Shown: positions 43,418-54,364 of the stretch, piece by piece | Numbering within the stretch: position 1 is the first letter of the stretch | How the letters are laid out: the number at the start of each line of letters is the position of its first letter | Assembly (NCBI RefSeq): GCF_947488025.1 | Contig: NZ_CANKYS010000011.1 | Location: 62,001 to 126,000 of the forward strand | From: an uncultured Nocardioides sp. | GTDB lineage: Bacteria; Actinomycetota; Actinomycetes; Propionibacteriales; Nocardioidaceae | DNA length: 64,000 nt | Reading direction: 5' to 3' | Program-made: the position numbers and the translations under genes | Notes under the pieces: model-generated | Databases searched by the model: none | What the model saw: only the letters and a program-made list of their open reading frames with translations | What the model was told of the DNA's origin: nothing

Positions 43418-44586
43418 AAGTCACCCCACGACCGAAGACCACTCCACCGCCGGTCCTCGACGTCGACGCCCTGCTCGACGACCCGACCATCGAGATCATC
43501 GTGTGCTGCGGCGCGGGCGGCGTCGGCAAGACGACGACGTCGGCGGCCCTCGCGCTCCGTGCGGCCGAGCGAGGCCGCAAGGTCGTCGTGCTGACGATCG
43601 ACCCGGCCCGCCGGCTGGCGCAGGCGATGGGCATCGAGCAGCTCGACAACACCCCGCGGCCGGTGTCGTCGGTCGGCGCGGAGGCGGGCGGGTCGCTCGA
43701 CGCGATGATGCTCGACATGAAGCGCACCTTCGACGAGGTGGTCGAGTCGCAGGCCAGCCCCGAGAAGGCGAAGCAGATCCTCGAGAACCCGTTCTACGTC
43801 GCGCTGTCGAGCTCGTTCGCCGGCACCCAGGAGTACATGGCGATGGAGAAGCTGGGCCAGCTGCACCGGCAGGCGCTGGCCGACGGGAGCCACGACCTGA
43901 TCGTGGTCGACACCCCGCCCTCGCGCTCCGCGCTGGACTTCCTCGACGCACCCGAACGGCTCTCGAGCTTCCTCGACGGTCGGCTGATCCGTCTCCTCGT
44001 GGCTCCTGCGCGCGGCCCCGCGCGGCTGATGACCGCCGGCTTCTCCGTGGTGACCAACGCGCTCGCCAAGATCCTGGGCGGCCAGATGCTCAAGGACGTG
44101 CAGACCTTCGTCACGGCCCTCGACACCCTCTTCGGCAGCTTCCGGCAACGCGCCGAGAAGACCTTCGCACTGCTCCAGGCCGACGGCACCGCGTTCGTCG
44201 TGATCGCCGCACCGGAGCCCGACGCGCTGCGCGAGGCGGCGTACTTCGTCGACCGGCTCACCGACGACGACATGCCGCTGGCCGGCCTGGTCGTCAACCG
44301 GGCCAGCCCCTCGGCCCGCACGGAGCTGTCGGCCGAGGAGGCCATCACCGCAGCCGACCGGCTGCAGTCGGGCGACTCGTCGTCACTGACCGCCGGGCTG
44401 CTGCGGCTCCACGCCGACCGGGTCCGCATCGTCGAGCGCGAGCAGCACCTGCGCGAGCGGTTCGCGGCGGCGCACCCGAAGGTCCCGACCGCGATCGTGC
44501 CGGCGATGGCGAGCGACGTCCACGACCTCGACGGCCTGCGCGCGATCGGCGAGAGCCTCGCGCGGCAGGACTCACTCAGACGTTGA
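43414..44586 (+). CDS. Get3/ArsA-like ATPase, second subunit (Rv3680/BagB-like)
   Basis: 390 residues from ATG 43414. P-loop CCGAGGVGKTTTSAAL at about residue 31: here Ala replaces the signature lysine of GKGGxGK, so this subunit cannot supply that lysine across the dimer, unlike its partner. VVLTIDPARRLAQAMGI and LIVVDTPPSRSALDFLD match the Get3/ArsA switch regions; the Met-rich middle (MLDMKRTFDEVV, MAMEKLGQL) may form the client groove. Its last 11 bases overlap the convergent whiB gene. Confidence 0.9.
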   Translation: MKVTPRPKTTPPPVLDVDALLDDPTIEIIVCCGAGGVGKTTTSAALALRAAERGRKVVVLTIDPARRLAQAMGIEQLDNTPRPVSSVGAEAGGSLDAMMLDMKRTFDEVVESQASPEKAKQILENPFYVALSSSFAGTQEYMAMEKLGQLHRQALADGSHDLIVVDTPPSRSALDFLDAPERLSSFLDGRLIRLLVAPARGPARLMTAGFSVVTNALAKILGGQMLKDVQTFVTALDTLFGSFRQRAEKTFALLQADGTAFVVIAAPEPDALREAAYFVDRLTDDDMPLAGLVVNRASPSARTELSAEEAITAADRLQSGDSSSLTAGLLRLHADRVRIVEREQHLRERFAAAHPKVPTAIVPAMASDVHDLDGLRAIGESLARQDSLRR

Positions 44587-44863
44587 CCGCGGGCGTCTCG
44601 ACCTTGGTGCGGGCGGTCTCCAGGATGGTGCGCCACGACGAACCGGGACGACGGCGGAGCAGCGCACGGCGCTCACGCTCGGTCATGCCGCCCCAGACAC
44701 CCCACTCGATCTGGTTGTCGAGCGCCTCGGCCAAGCACTCGGTCCGCACGGGGCAACCCGCGCACACCTGCTTGGCCTTGTTCTGCTCCGCCCCACGCAC
44801 GAAGAGCGCGTCCGGAGTGTCGCCCTTGCATGCGGCGCGTGCTGCCCAGTCCTCGACCCACAT
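44576..44863 (-). CDS. whiB4: WhiB-family iron-sulfur transcription factor, WhiB4-like
   Basis: 95 residues. Four cluster Cys: one in AACKGD (residue 12) and C-x2-C-x5-C in VCAGCPVRTEC; the turn GVWGGMTERERRALLRRRP follows and the C-terminus is basic. The DALFVRGAEQNKAK segment and the neighbours (Get3-like pair on one side, ponA2 on the other) identify it with M. tuberculosis WhiB4, an oxygen- and nitric-oxide-sensing redox regulator. It overlaps the stop of the ATPase gene tail to tail. Confidence 0.93.
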   Translation of the reverse strand: MWVEDWAARAACKGDTPDALFVRGAEQNKAKQVCAGCPVRTECLAEALDNQIEWGVWGGMTERERRALLRRRPGSSWRTILETARTKVETPAVNV

Positions 44864-45059
44864 AAGTCAAACCCCACGGTGATTGTCGAGCCGGTCGGCC
44901 GCCCCCATAGCGGCCATCCCCGACTCAGAATGAAAAGTAAACGAATCACCCCCGGTCCAGACAGGGACCGTGTGGCTCAATTCGTATAGCCCGATATGAC
45001 TATCCGGCTGCGCGGCTGGAATTCCGGATGGTAAGCGTCCGCCCCGTACTCTGGTGCCC
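44864..45059. promoter_or_regulatory. Divergent promoter region of whiB4 and ponA2
   Basis: Nearly 200 bases, more AT-rich than usual around 44930-45000. It contains the palindrome CGGTCC-AGACAG-GGACCG (44953-44970) and, for ponA2, the -10 box TACTCT (45047-45052), seven bases before ATG 45060 (leaderless geometry). No whiB4 -10 could be chosen with confidence. No gene seen. Confidence 0.5.
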
Positions 45060-47468
45060 ATGTCCTCACGCTCGTCCTCCTCCTCCGGACGCCCCCAGGG
45101 CGGCCCCGACGCCGGTCGGGTTGCGTCCCACCTCGCGGTGATGGCTGCCGTCGCGGTCGTCATGGGTGTCCTCGTCGCCTGCCTCGCCATTCCCTTCGCG
45201 GGCCTGGTGGGCGTCGCGGCGAAGGACGTCAGCAAGGGCATGGTCAACCTCCCCGAGTCGCTCGAGGCCAAGGACCTGTCGCAGAAGACCCGGATCTACG
45301 ACGTCAACGGCAACCTCATCGCCTCGCTCTACGACCAGAACCGCATCAACGTGCCGCTCGGCTCGATCTCGCGGCCGATGGTGAAGGCGATCGTCGCGAT
45401 CGAGGACTACCGCTTCTACGACCACGGCGCCCTCGACCTCCGGGGCACGCTCCGGGCCTTCGTCACCAACCAGGCCAACGGCGGCTCGGTGCAGGGCGGC
45501 TCGTCGATCACCCAGCAGATGGTGAAGCAGACGCTGCTCTACCAGGCGGAGACCGACGAGGAGCGCAAGGCCGCGACCGAGGAGACCTACGCGCGCAAGA
45601 TCCGCGAGCTGCGCTACGCGATCGCGTTCGAGAAGAACCACACCAAGGACTGGATCCTCGAGCGCTACCTCAACATCGCCTACTTCGGCGACGGCGCCTT
45701 CGGCGTCCAGTCGGCCGCGCGCCACTTCTTCTCCAAGAACGCCAAGGACCTCAACATGCTCGAGGCCGCCACGTTGGCCGGCCTGGTGAAGAACCCGGTC
45801 GGCTACGACCCGGTCGACAACCCCGAGCGCGCCGAGAGCCGGCGCAACGTCGTCCTCGACCGCATGGCACAGCTCGGCGTCCTGACCGAGAAGAAGGCCG
45901 ACCGGCTCAAGAACAAGCCGATCAAGAAGACGCTCAAGATCGAGACGTCGCCCAACGGCTGCCAGCAGTCGCGCGCGCCGTTCTTCTGCGACTACGTCGT
46001 CAACTGGCTGCTCAAGGACCCCGTCCTCGGCGACACGACCAAGGAGCGCCGCCGCACGCTCAACAACGGCGGCCTGACGATCAACACCACGATCGACCTC
46101 GACATGCAGAAGGCCGCCGACGACTCCGTGGCCTCCCACGTCTACCAGACCGACCAGGCCATCGGCGGCCTGGCGATGGTCGAGCCCGGCAGCGGTGACG
46201 TCCGCGCGCTCGCGCAGTCGCGCCCGATGGGCAAGGACAAGCAGGGCGGCGAGACCTACCTCAACTACACGGTGCCCAAGAAGTACGGCGACGCCAACGG
46301 CTTCCAGGCCGGCTCGACGTTCAAGGTCTTCGTCCTCGCCGAGGCCATCAACCAGGGCATCCCGCTGAGCACGACGATCAACTCGCCGCAGGAGATGAAC
46401 ATCCCCGACGAGGAGTTCGAGAACTGCGACGGCCCCTACGCCGGTGACGGCGAGGGCTGGAACGTCTCCAACTCCACCGGGTCGGGCACGTTCGACCTCT
46501 ACTCCGGCACGCAGCAGTCGGTGAACACCTTCTTCGCACAACTGGAGACCCAGACCGGCATGTGCGAGCCGCTGCGGCTCGCAGCCGACATGGGCGTCAA
46601 GGTCCCGCTGGCGCAGAAGGTGCCGTCGTGGATCCTCGGCGTCTCCGACAGCAACCCGCTCGAGATCGCCCAGGCCTACGCCACCTTCGCCGCCCGCGGC
46701 TTGCACTGCGAGCCGCGTCCGGTCACGCAGGTGCTCGACTCGTCCGGCCAGGTGCTCAAGGACTTCGCCGCCGACTGCGAGCAGGTGATGCCCGGCGCGA
46801 CCGCCGACGCGGTCAACGACATCCTGCGCGGCGTGATGGAGCCCGGCGGGTTCGGCCAGAACATTGCCATCGACAAGCCGTCGGCCGGCAAGACCGGAAC
46901 CAACCAGAACAACATGTCGGTGTGGTTCGCCGGCTACACGCCCACCATCTCGACTGCCGCGATGGTCGCCGGCGCCAACCAGTTCGGCGAGTGGGTGAGC
47001 CTCAACGGCCAGGTCGTCGGAGGCAGCTACATCAGCGAGGCGTTCGGATCGACCGTCGCCGGACCGATCTGGGGCGACGCGATGGCCGCGGTGTCGGCCA
47101 AGCTCCCCTACGAGGACTTCCAGACCCCGCCCGGCGACGAGATTGCCGGCGTGCTCAGCACCGTTCCGGACGTGACGGGCCAGAGCGTCGAGGACGCGAC
47201 CGCGGCGCTCCAGGGCGCGGGGTTCACCGCCGCCGACGGCGGCCAGGTCAACTCCGAGGCCGAGGCGGGCCTCGTCGTCTCGACCTCACCCGAGGCCGGC
47301 GCCCAGCTGAGCAGCGGTGACACGGTCACGCTCTACACCTCGACGGGCTACGTGCCTCCCCCGCCGTCCACCGACAACGGTGGCAACGGCGGTGGCAACG
47401 GCAACGGGAATGGCAACGGCAACGGCAATGGCGGCCGGGGTCGCGGCAACGGCGGTGGCCGGGGCTGA
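45060..47468 (+). CDS. ponA2: Bifunctional class A penicillin-binding protein with PASTA domain
   Basis: 802 residues from ATG 45060. One N-terminal membrane helix (about 25-55). Glycosyltransferase 51 domain with catalytic Glu in AIVAIEDYRFYDHGALD and QGGSSITQQMVKQ. Transpeptidase domain with nucleophile motif GSTFK, then SNSTGSG and KTGTNQ, all intact. A PASTA module (VPDVTGQSVEDATAALQGAG) follows, and a tail of about 28 Gly/Asn/Arg residues coded by near-repeats of GGCAACGG. It polymerises and cross-links peptidoglycan. Position beside whiB4 matches Rv3682. Confidence 0.95.
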   Translation: MSSRSSSSSGRPQGGPDAGRVASHLAVMAAVAVVMGVLVACLAIPFAGLVGVAAKDVSKGMVNLPESLEAKDLSQKTRIYDVNGNLIASLYDQNRINVPLGSISRPMVKAIVAIEDYRFYDHGALDLRGTLRAFVTNQANGGSVQGGSSITQQMVKQTLLYQAETDEERKAATEETYARKIRELRYAIAFEKNHTKDWILERYLNIAYFGDGAFGVQSAARHFFSKNAKDLNMLEAATLAGLVKNPVGYDPVDNPERAESRRNVVLDRMAQLGVLTEKKADRLKNKPIKKTLKIETSPNGCQQSRAPFFCDYVVNWLLKDPVLGDTTKERRRTLNNGGLTINTTIDLDMQKAADDSVASHVYQTDQAIGGLAMVEPGSGDVRALAQSRPMGKDKQGGETYLNYTVPKKYGDANGFQAGSTFKVFVLAEAINQGIPLSTTINSPQEMNIPDEEFENCDGPYAGDGEGWNVSNSTGSGTFDLYSGTQQSVNTFFAQLETQTGMCEPLRLAADMGVKVPLAQKVPSWILGVSDSNPLEIAQAYATFAARGLHCEPRPVTQVLDSSGQVLKDFAADCEQVMPGATADAVNDILRGVMEPGGFGQNIAIDKPSAGKTGTNQNNMSVWFAGYTPTISTAAMVAGANQFGEWVSLNGQVVGGSYISEAFGSTVAGPIWGDAMAAVSAKLPYEDFQTPPGDEIAGVLSTVPDVTGQSVEDATAALQGAGFTAADGGQVNSEAEAGLVVSTSPEAGAQLSSGDTVTLYTSTGYVPPPPSTDNGGNGGGNGNGNGNGNGNGGRGRGNGGGRG
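47371..47462 (+). repeat. GGCAACGG-type short tandem repeat in the ponA2 tail
   Basis: Imperfect six-base repeats (GGCAAC, GGGAAT, GGCAAT) encode alternating Gly-Asn. The length of such runs can change by slippage; frame would be kept for six-base steps. Confidence 0.7.
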
Positions 47469-47482
47469 CCCCGGCGGGCTGC

Positions 47483-47941
47483 TCAGCCCAGCTGGCGCCG
47501 TACCTCTGCGGCGACCGCGCCTCCGTCGGCACGCCCCTTGACCTGCGGCGTCACGACGCCCATCACCTTGCCCATCGCGCGCATGCCCTCGCCGGCGGCG
47601 CCCGTCTGCTCGATCGCTGCGCGCACCAGCTCGGCGATATCGGCCTCGCTGAGCTGGGCGGGGAGGTAGTCGGCGATGACCTCGCCCTCGGCGGCCTCCT
47701 TGGCCGCCATCTCGGTGCGCCCGCCCTCCTCGAACGCCACCGCGGCCTCGCGGCGCTTCTTGGCCTCCGTCGACAGGACGCCGATGATGTCGTCGTCGGA
47801 GAGCTCGCGGGCCTCCTTGCCGGCGACCTCGGCGTTGGTGATCGCGGTCAGCACCATCCGGATGGTCGAGGACCGCAGCTCGTCACGCGCCTTCATGGCG
47901 GTGGTCAGGTCGGCGCGGAGACGGTCCTTCAAAGCACTCAT
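47483..47941 (-). CDS. GatB/YqeY domain protein
   Basis: 152 residues from ATG 47941, the usual YqeY length. LKDRLRADLTTAMKARD at the start, STIRMVLTAITNAEVA, and MGKVMGVVTPQVKGRADGG at the end are the YqeY signatures. The domain is shared with GatB of the tRNA amidotransferase and is thought to bind tRNA; the role of the stand-alone form is unclear. ATG 47950 would add three residues. Divergent from the phosphoesterase with only 26 bases between starts. Confidence 0.92.
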   Translation of the reverse strand: MSALKDRLRADLTTAMKARDELRSSTIRMVLTAITNAEVAGKEARELSDDDIIGVLSTEAKKRREAAVAFEEGGRTEMAAKEAAEGEVIADYLPAQLSEADIAELVRAAIEQTGAAGEGMRAMGKVMGVVTPQVKGRADGGAVAAEVRRQLG

Positions 47942-47967
47942 GAGGCCCATTGTGGCAGCCTTGGCGA

Positions 47968-48891
47968 ATGCCTCTCCTCCCCGTCGTACGCCGCACGCTC
48001 GGGCTCGGGACGCTCGCCGGCGCAGGCCTGGCGACGTACGCAGCATGGGAGGCCCGGCAGTACACCCTGCGTCGCGTCACCGTGCCCGTGCTGCCCGCCG
48101 GCCACGCACCGCTGAAGGTGCTCCACCTCAGTGACATCCACATGGCTCCCGACCAGCGGGCCAAGCAGGAGTGGGTGCGCGGTCTCGCCGCGCTCGAGCC
48201 CGACCTGGTCATCGACACCGGCGACAACCTCGCCCACATGCGCGCCGTGCCGGTCGTCGCCGACGCCCTCGGCCGACTGCTCGACGTCCCGGGCACCTAC
48301 GTCCTCGGGTCCAACGACTACTACGCACCGGGCATGCGCAACCCGCTGCTCTACCTGCTCCCCGACACGGGCAAGCGCAACACCTCGACCCCGCAGCTCC
48401 CGTGGCCCGACCTCAAGCGGCGCTTCGACGCCGCCGGATGGGTCGACCTCACCAACGGCTTCGGGTCGCTGACGGTGCGCGACACCACGATCGCCTTCGC
48501 GGGCGTCGACGACCCCCACCTGTCCTACGACGACCTCGAGCGGGTCGCCGGCCCGGCCGACCGGGCGGCCGACCTGCGGCTGGCCGTGGCCCACGCGCCG
48601 TACCTCCGCGTGCTCGACCAGTTCGCCGCCGACGGCTACGACGCGATCATCGCGGGCCACACCCACGGCGGCCAGGTGTGCCTGCCGGGCGGCCGGGCGC
48701 TCACGACCAACTGCGACCTCGAACCCGCGCGCGCCCGCGGCCTGCACCGCCACCCCGCCGACTCCGCCCCCGGTGACGACGGCTCGGCGTGGCTCCACGT
48801 GTCGGCAGGACTCGGGACCAACCCGTACGTCCGCTTCCGTGTGGCCTGCCGCCCCGAGGCGACGCTGCTGACCCTGGTCCCCGCCGACTGA
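47968..48891 (+). CDS. Membrane-anchored metallophosphoesterase
   Basis: 307 residues from ATG 47968. One N-terminal hydrophobic segment (about 10-28), then a calcineurin-like fold: LHLSDIHMAPDQ (DxH), IDTGDNLAH (GDN, written GDxx), VLGSNDYYAP in place of GNHE, VAHAPYL and IAGHTHGGQVC. The GNHD/E motif is altered to GSND, as in some YkuE/Rv3683-like enzymes. Substrate unknown; YkuE-type proteins act on lipid-linked or UDP-sugar compounds. The order ponA2 then phosphoesterase matches Rv3682-Rv3683. Confidence 0.88.
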   Translation: MPLLPVVRRTLGLGTLAGAGLATYAAWEARQYTLRRVTVPVLPAGHAPLKVLHLSDIHMAPDQRAKQEWVRGLAALEPDLVIDTGDNLAHMRAVPVVADALGRLLDVPGTYVLGSNDYYAPGMRNPLLYLLPDTGKRNTSTPQLPWPDLKRRFDAAGWVDLTNGFGSLTVRDTTIAFAGVDDPHLSYDDLERVAGPADRAADLRLAVAHAPYLRVLDQFAADGYDAIIAGHTHGGQVCLPGGRALTTNCDLEPARARGLHRHPADSAPGDDGSAWLHVSAGLGTNPYVRFRVACRPEATLLTLVPAD

Positions 48892-48902
48892 AGGAGAGCC
48901 CG

Positions 48903-49538
48903 ATGTCCCTGGTGCGCGTCCACAACTTCTCGATCTCCCTCGACGGCTTCGGCTCCGGCGAGCCCCAGTCCCTGGAGTCGCCGTTCGGGCACGCCGGACA
49001 GAAGCTCCACCAGTGGATGATGGCCACGGAGCACTGGGACACCGGCGGCAGCGTCGGCGTCGACAACGCGTTCGCGGCCCGCCACGACGTCGGCTTCGGC
49101 GCCGAGATCATGGGTGCCAACAAGTTCGGCCCACCCGGGTGGCAGGACGACCCCGACTGGCGCGGGTGGTGGGGTGAGGAGCCGCCCTTCCACACACCGA
49201 CGTACGTCCTGACGCACCGGCCGCGGCCCCCGCTCGAGATGGCCGGCGGCACCACCTTCCACTTCCTCGACGCCTCCCCCGCCGAGGCGCTCGCGGTCGC
49301 CCGGCAGGCCGCGGGCGACCTCGACGTACGACTGGGCGGTGGCGCGACGGTGGTCCGCGAGTTCGTCGCCGCGGGCCTGGTCGACCACCTGCACCTCGTC
49401 GTGGTGCCCGTCGTGCTCGGCCGGGGCACCCGCCTGTGGGACGGCCTCGAGGCGTTGGAGGACACCTTCGACATCGAGACGGTGTCCTCGCCCAGCGGCG
49501 TCACCCACCTCACGCTCACCCGCCGCGCCCCCTCCTGA
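48903..49538 (+). CDS. Dihydrofolate-reductase-fold protein (RibD C-terminal type)
   Basis: 211 residues from ATG 48903 with a perfect SD (AAGGAGAGCCCG). SISLDGFGSG at the start, TYVLTHRPRPPLEM in the middle and VRLGGGATVVREFVAAGLVDHL for the NADPH site identify the RibD_C/DHFR-like family of reductases. Likely cytosolic NADPH-dependent reductase with unknown substrate. It follows the phosphoesterase by 11 bases and may be co-transcribed. Confidence 0.88.
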   Translation: MSLVRVHNFSISLDGFGSGEPQSLESPFGHAGQKLHQWMMATEHWDTGGSVGVDNAFAARHDVGFGAEIMGANKFGPPGWQDDPDWRGWWGEEPPFHTPTYVLTHRPRPPLEMAGGTTFHFLDASPAEALAVARQAAGDLDVRLGGGATVVREFVAAGLVDHLHLVVVPVVLGRGTRLWDGLEALEDTFDIETVSSPSGVTHLTLTRRAPS

Positions 49539-49592
49539 GCCGACCTCCGTCCACGGGTCCGGGGCGATTTCCAGAGCCCCTGACCGCTCCGG

Positions 49593-49635
49593 TATGCTCG
49601 CCGACGTTGCCCTGACCAGTTCTCTCGGTCAGGGC
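49593..49635 (+). promoter_or_regulatory. tRNA-Pro promoter and leader hairpin
   Basis: -10 box TATGCT at 49593-49598. The leader then holds a perfect 9-bp hairpin GCCCTGACC/GGTCAGGGC (49609-49617, 49627-49635) that ends two bases before the mature tRNA 5' end, where RNase P must cut. Confidence 0.6.
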
Positions 49636-49637
49636 GG

Positions 49638-49711
49638 CGGGCTGTGGCGCAGCTTGGTAGCGCGCCTCGTTCGGGACGAGGAGGCCGCAGGTTCAAATCC
49701 TGTCAGCCCGA
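49638..49711 (+). tRNA. tRNA-Pro (anticodon CGG)
   Basis: Folds as a complete 74-base cloverleaf: acceptor CGGGCTG/CAGCCCG, D arm with AGCTTGGTA, anticodon stem CCTCG/CGAGG with loop TTCGGGA (CGG reads CCG), T arm GCAGG-TTCAAAT-CCTGT, discriminator A. CCA is not encoded. Confidence 0.97.
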
Positions 49712-49721
49712 CAGTGTCGGA

Positions 49722-49751
49722 GGGCCGGATCCACGCGAGTGGGTCCGGCCC
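49722..49751 (+). terminator. Hairpin terminator after tRNA-Pro
   Basis: 13-base arms GGGCCGGATCCAC and GTGGGTCCGGCCC with a GCGA loop and one G.T pair, followed by TT. Confidence 0.8.
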
Positions 49752-49793
49752 TTCGTCGTTCCCGCTGGTGCCGGGATGTGGCACTGTGCCCCC

Positions 49794-50234
49794 ATGGCAG
49801 ACGGTGCTCCCGACGACGGTCCCTCGCTCGAGATGCCCTCGCTGCCGCTGCCGAGCATGCCGGGGACCGGCCTGCCCGCAGCGGCCCTCACGGGTGTCGC
49901 CGTCGGCGGACTGGCGATGGCGCTGGCCTGGCTGGCCGGCGTCGGGTGCGAGGCCGTACGCGGCACGTCGGCGTGCAGCGGCGGACCGGGACTGCTGCTC
50001 CTGGTGGTCGTGCTGGCGCTGCTGTCGTGGGCCGGGAGCCTGCTGCTGCGCCTGCTCGGCGTGCCGCACGCGGGATCGACCAGCGTCCTCGCGGTCGGCA
50101 TCCTGGCGGTGCTGGTGCTGGTCCTCCTGCTCGGCTCGCTCGACACGTGGTGGGCGCTCGTCGCCGTACCCCTGGCGTCGGCGGTCGCCTTCGGCGCCTC
50201 GTGGTGGGTCACCACCGCCGCCGGCGACGACTGA
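49794..50234 (+). CDS. Hypothetical membrane protein, 146 residues
   Basis: Start ATG 49794 (MADGAPDDG); longer frames upstream run through the tRNA and are rejected. After a Pro/Met-rich polar N-terminus there are four hydrophobic segments (about 32-50, 63-80, 90-107, 114-135). Two Cys flank a short loop (GVGCEAVRGTSACSGG) and may form an extracytoplasmic disulfide. No family recognised. Ends three bases from the convergent asd stop. Confidence 0.7.
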   Translation: MADGAPDDGPSLEMPSLPLPSMPGTGLPAAALTGVAVGGLAMALAWLAGVGCEAVRGTSACSGGPGLLLLVVVLALLSWAGSLLLRLLGVPHAGSTSVLAVGILAVLVLVLLLGSLDTWWALVAVPLASAVAFGASWWVTTAAGDD

Positions 50235-50237
50235 CTG

Positions 50238-52591
<2,354 letters not shown>

Positions 52592-52681
52592 GGTTGGTCC
52601 TCGGGATCGGTGTGCGGCCGTCAGCGGCCGCGGTGCTCTGGCGAGCCCGTCGGCGCCGTTGCCGCCAGGCCACCGCCGATT

Positions 52682-53263
52682 CTACGGCTGGGCGGTCGGG
52701 GGGCTCCCGAGCATCTCATCCGCGACCGCCACCACGTCGGCGTCGGCCTCGAAGTCGGTGTCGAACCGGTCGTGCGCCACGACGGTGAGCAGCGCGTTGA
52801 GCGCGGCGCCGGCGAGGTTGCCCCAGTTGTTGACGTAGGAGAACTGCCACCACCACAGCGCCTCGTCGACATCACCCGCGCGGAAGTGCCGCAGGCCGTT
52901 CTCCAGGTCGATGGCGATCGACGCCAGGTCGTCGGAGAGCCGGCTCTCCACCACCTCGGGGACGTAGGGGTCGAAGACGAAGGTGTAGGCGTCGACACCC
53001 TCGAGCATCTCCGCCAGCCGCAGCCGGAGGTCGTCGATGTCGGCCTCGGGCCCCACGTCGGGCTGGTACTCCTCGCTCGGGGTGAAGTCGTGCTGGGCGC
53101 CCATCCGGGCACCGGCCAGCAGGACCTGGCTGATCTCGAGGAGCAGCAGCGAGACCGCCTGCGCACCGTTGCCCTCGCGGGCGATGGCGCGCAGGGCGAG
53201 CAGGAAGCTCTCCACGGAGTCGGCGATCTGCTCGCCGAACACCCTCTCGTCGATCTCGCTCAC
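52682..53263 (-). CDS. DUF5063 family protein
   Basis: 193 residues from GTG 53263 with SD AGAAGGGG. Soluble, acidic, with many short helices; GLRHFRAGDVDEALWWWQF and the following YVNNWGNLAGAALNAL are the recognisable DUF5063 blocks. Function unknown. It lies between recR and lysC on one strand, within the dnaX-ybaB-recR-lysC-asd string. Confidence 0.8.
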   Translation of the reverse strand: MSEIDERVFGEQIADSVESFLLALRAIAREGNGAQAVSLLLLEISQVLLAGARMGAQHDFTPSEEYQPDVGPEADIDDLRLRLAEMLEGVDAYTFVFDPYVPEVVESRLSDDLASIAIDLENGLRHFRAGDVDEALWWWQFSYVNNWGNLAGAALNALLTVVAHDRFDTDFEADADVVAVADEMLGSPPTAQP

Positions 53264-53300
53264 GGCACTGGACCCCTTCTGACAGCTGTGCATCCGTCGA

Positions 53301-53897
53301 TCACTCTGCTGATCTCCTTCCGGCGAAGGCTCGGCCGAGCGTCACCTCGTCGGCGTACTCGAGGTCGCCGCCCACAGGCAGTCCACTCGCCAAGCGGGTC
53401 ACGCGCAACCCCATGGGCAGGAGCAGGCGCGTGAGATAGGTCGCGGTGGCCTCGCCCTCGAGGTTGGGGTCGGTGGCGAGGATGACCTCGGTGACCGTGC
53501 CGTCGGCGAGGCGCGGCATCAGCTCCTTGACGTGCAGCTGGTCGGGGCCGATGCCGTCGATCGGCGAGATCGCCCCGCCGAGCACGTGGTAGCGGCCGCG
53601 GAACTCGCGGGTGCGCTCGATCGCGACGACGTCCTTGTACTCCTCGACCACGCACAGCACGCTCGGGTCACGCCGCTCGTCGCGGCAGATCCGGCACTGC
53701 TCGTCCTCGCTGACGTTGAAGCAGATCGAGCAGAACTTCACCCGGGCCTTGACCTCGATCAGCACGTCGGCGAGGCGGCGTACGTCGGTGGGCTCGGCCT
53801 GGAGCAGGTGGAAGGCGATGCGCTGCGCGCTCTTGGGACCGACGCCGGGCAGTCGGCCCAGCTCGTCGATCAGGTCCTGGACGACACCTTCGTACAA
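53301..53897 (-). CDS. recR: Recombination protein RecR
   Basis: 198 residues, normal length. N-terminal HhH ([17 protein letters not shown]), four-Cys zinc finger [16 protein letters not shown], Toprim segment [17 protein letters not shown] and C-terminal Walker-B-like block. RecR works with RecF/RecO in loading RecA at gaps. It follows ybaB by ten bases, the typical dnaX-ybaB-recR order. Confidence 0.97.
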   Translation of the reverse strand: MYEGVVQDLIDELGRLPGVGPKSAQRIAFHLLQAEPTDVRRLADVLIEVKARVKFCSICFNVSEDEQCRICRDERRDPSVLCVVEEYKDVVAIERTREFRGRYHVLGGAISPIDGIGPDQLHVKELMPRLADGTVTEVILATDPNLEGEATATYLTRLLLPMGLRVTRLASGLPVGGDLEYADEVTLGRAFAGRRSAE

Positions 53898-53907
53898 CGA
53901 GGTCCCC

Positions 53908-54285
53908 TCAGCCGAGCCCGGGGAGGCCGGGCATGCCGCCGCCTCCGCCGAGGCCCTCGGTCAGGGGCCCGAGCTGGTCGCCGGCCAGCGCCTCGGACTT
54001 CGCGCGCGCGTCGCGGTAGGCCGCGACGATGAGGTCGGACAGGTCGGACAGGTCGTCGGGGTCGGTGCCGTCGAACTCGCCGGAGCGGATGGCCACGCCG
54101 ACCAGCTCGCCGACGCCGTTGGCGGTCACCGTCACGGCACCGCCCGCGACGGTGCCCTCGACGGTCTGCTGGGCGAGGTTGGCCTGCGCCTCCTCGAGCT
54201 GCTGCTGCATCTGCTGCGCCTGCTGCAGGAGGGCGTTCATGTCGAAGCCGCCGCCACCGAGGGCGTCGAAGGGGTTCTGGGTCAT
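53908..54285 (-). CDS. YbaB/EbfC family nucleoid-associated protein
   Basis: 125 residues from ATG 54285 with SD GGGAG. A Gly/Asn-rich N-terminus is followed by the helix [19 protein letters not shown], the tweezer-like dimer fold with [21 protein letters not shown], and a Gly/Pro-rich tail. Binds DNA and is usually encoded between dnaX and recR, as here. The 23-residue in-frame extension upstream is Asp/Pro repeats and lacks an SD. Confidence 0.93.
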   Translation of the reverse strand: MTQNPFDALGGGGFDMNALLQQAQQMQQQLEEAQANLAQQTVEGTVAGGAVTVTANGVGELVGVAIRSGEFDGTDPDDLSDLSDLIVAAYRDARAKSEALAGDQLGPLTEGLGGGGGMPGLPGLG

Positions 54286-54364
54286 TGGGTCTCCCGCTGC
54301 TGGTCTGGGGTCGGGTGGGGCCTGGTCATCGGGCTGGTCATCGGGGCTGGTCATCGGGGTCGGG

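Noticed and set aside
42392..44586. Arsenite efflux ATPase (ArsA)
   Set aside because: The pair lacks the Cys triad for arsenite and has no arsB or arsR neighbour; the order with whiB4 and ponA2 fits the Rv3679-Rv3680 type.
49644..49793. N-terminal extension of the 146-residue membrane protein
   Set aside because: The frame runs through tRNA-Pro and its terminator.
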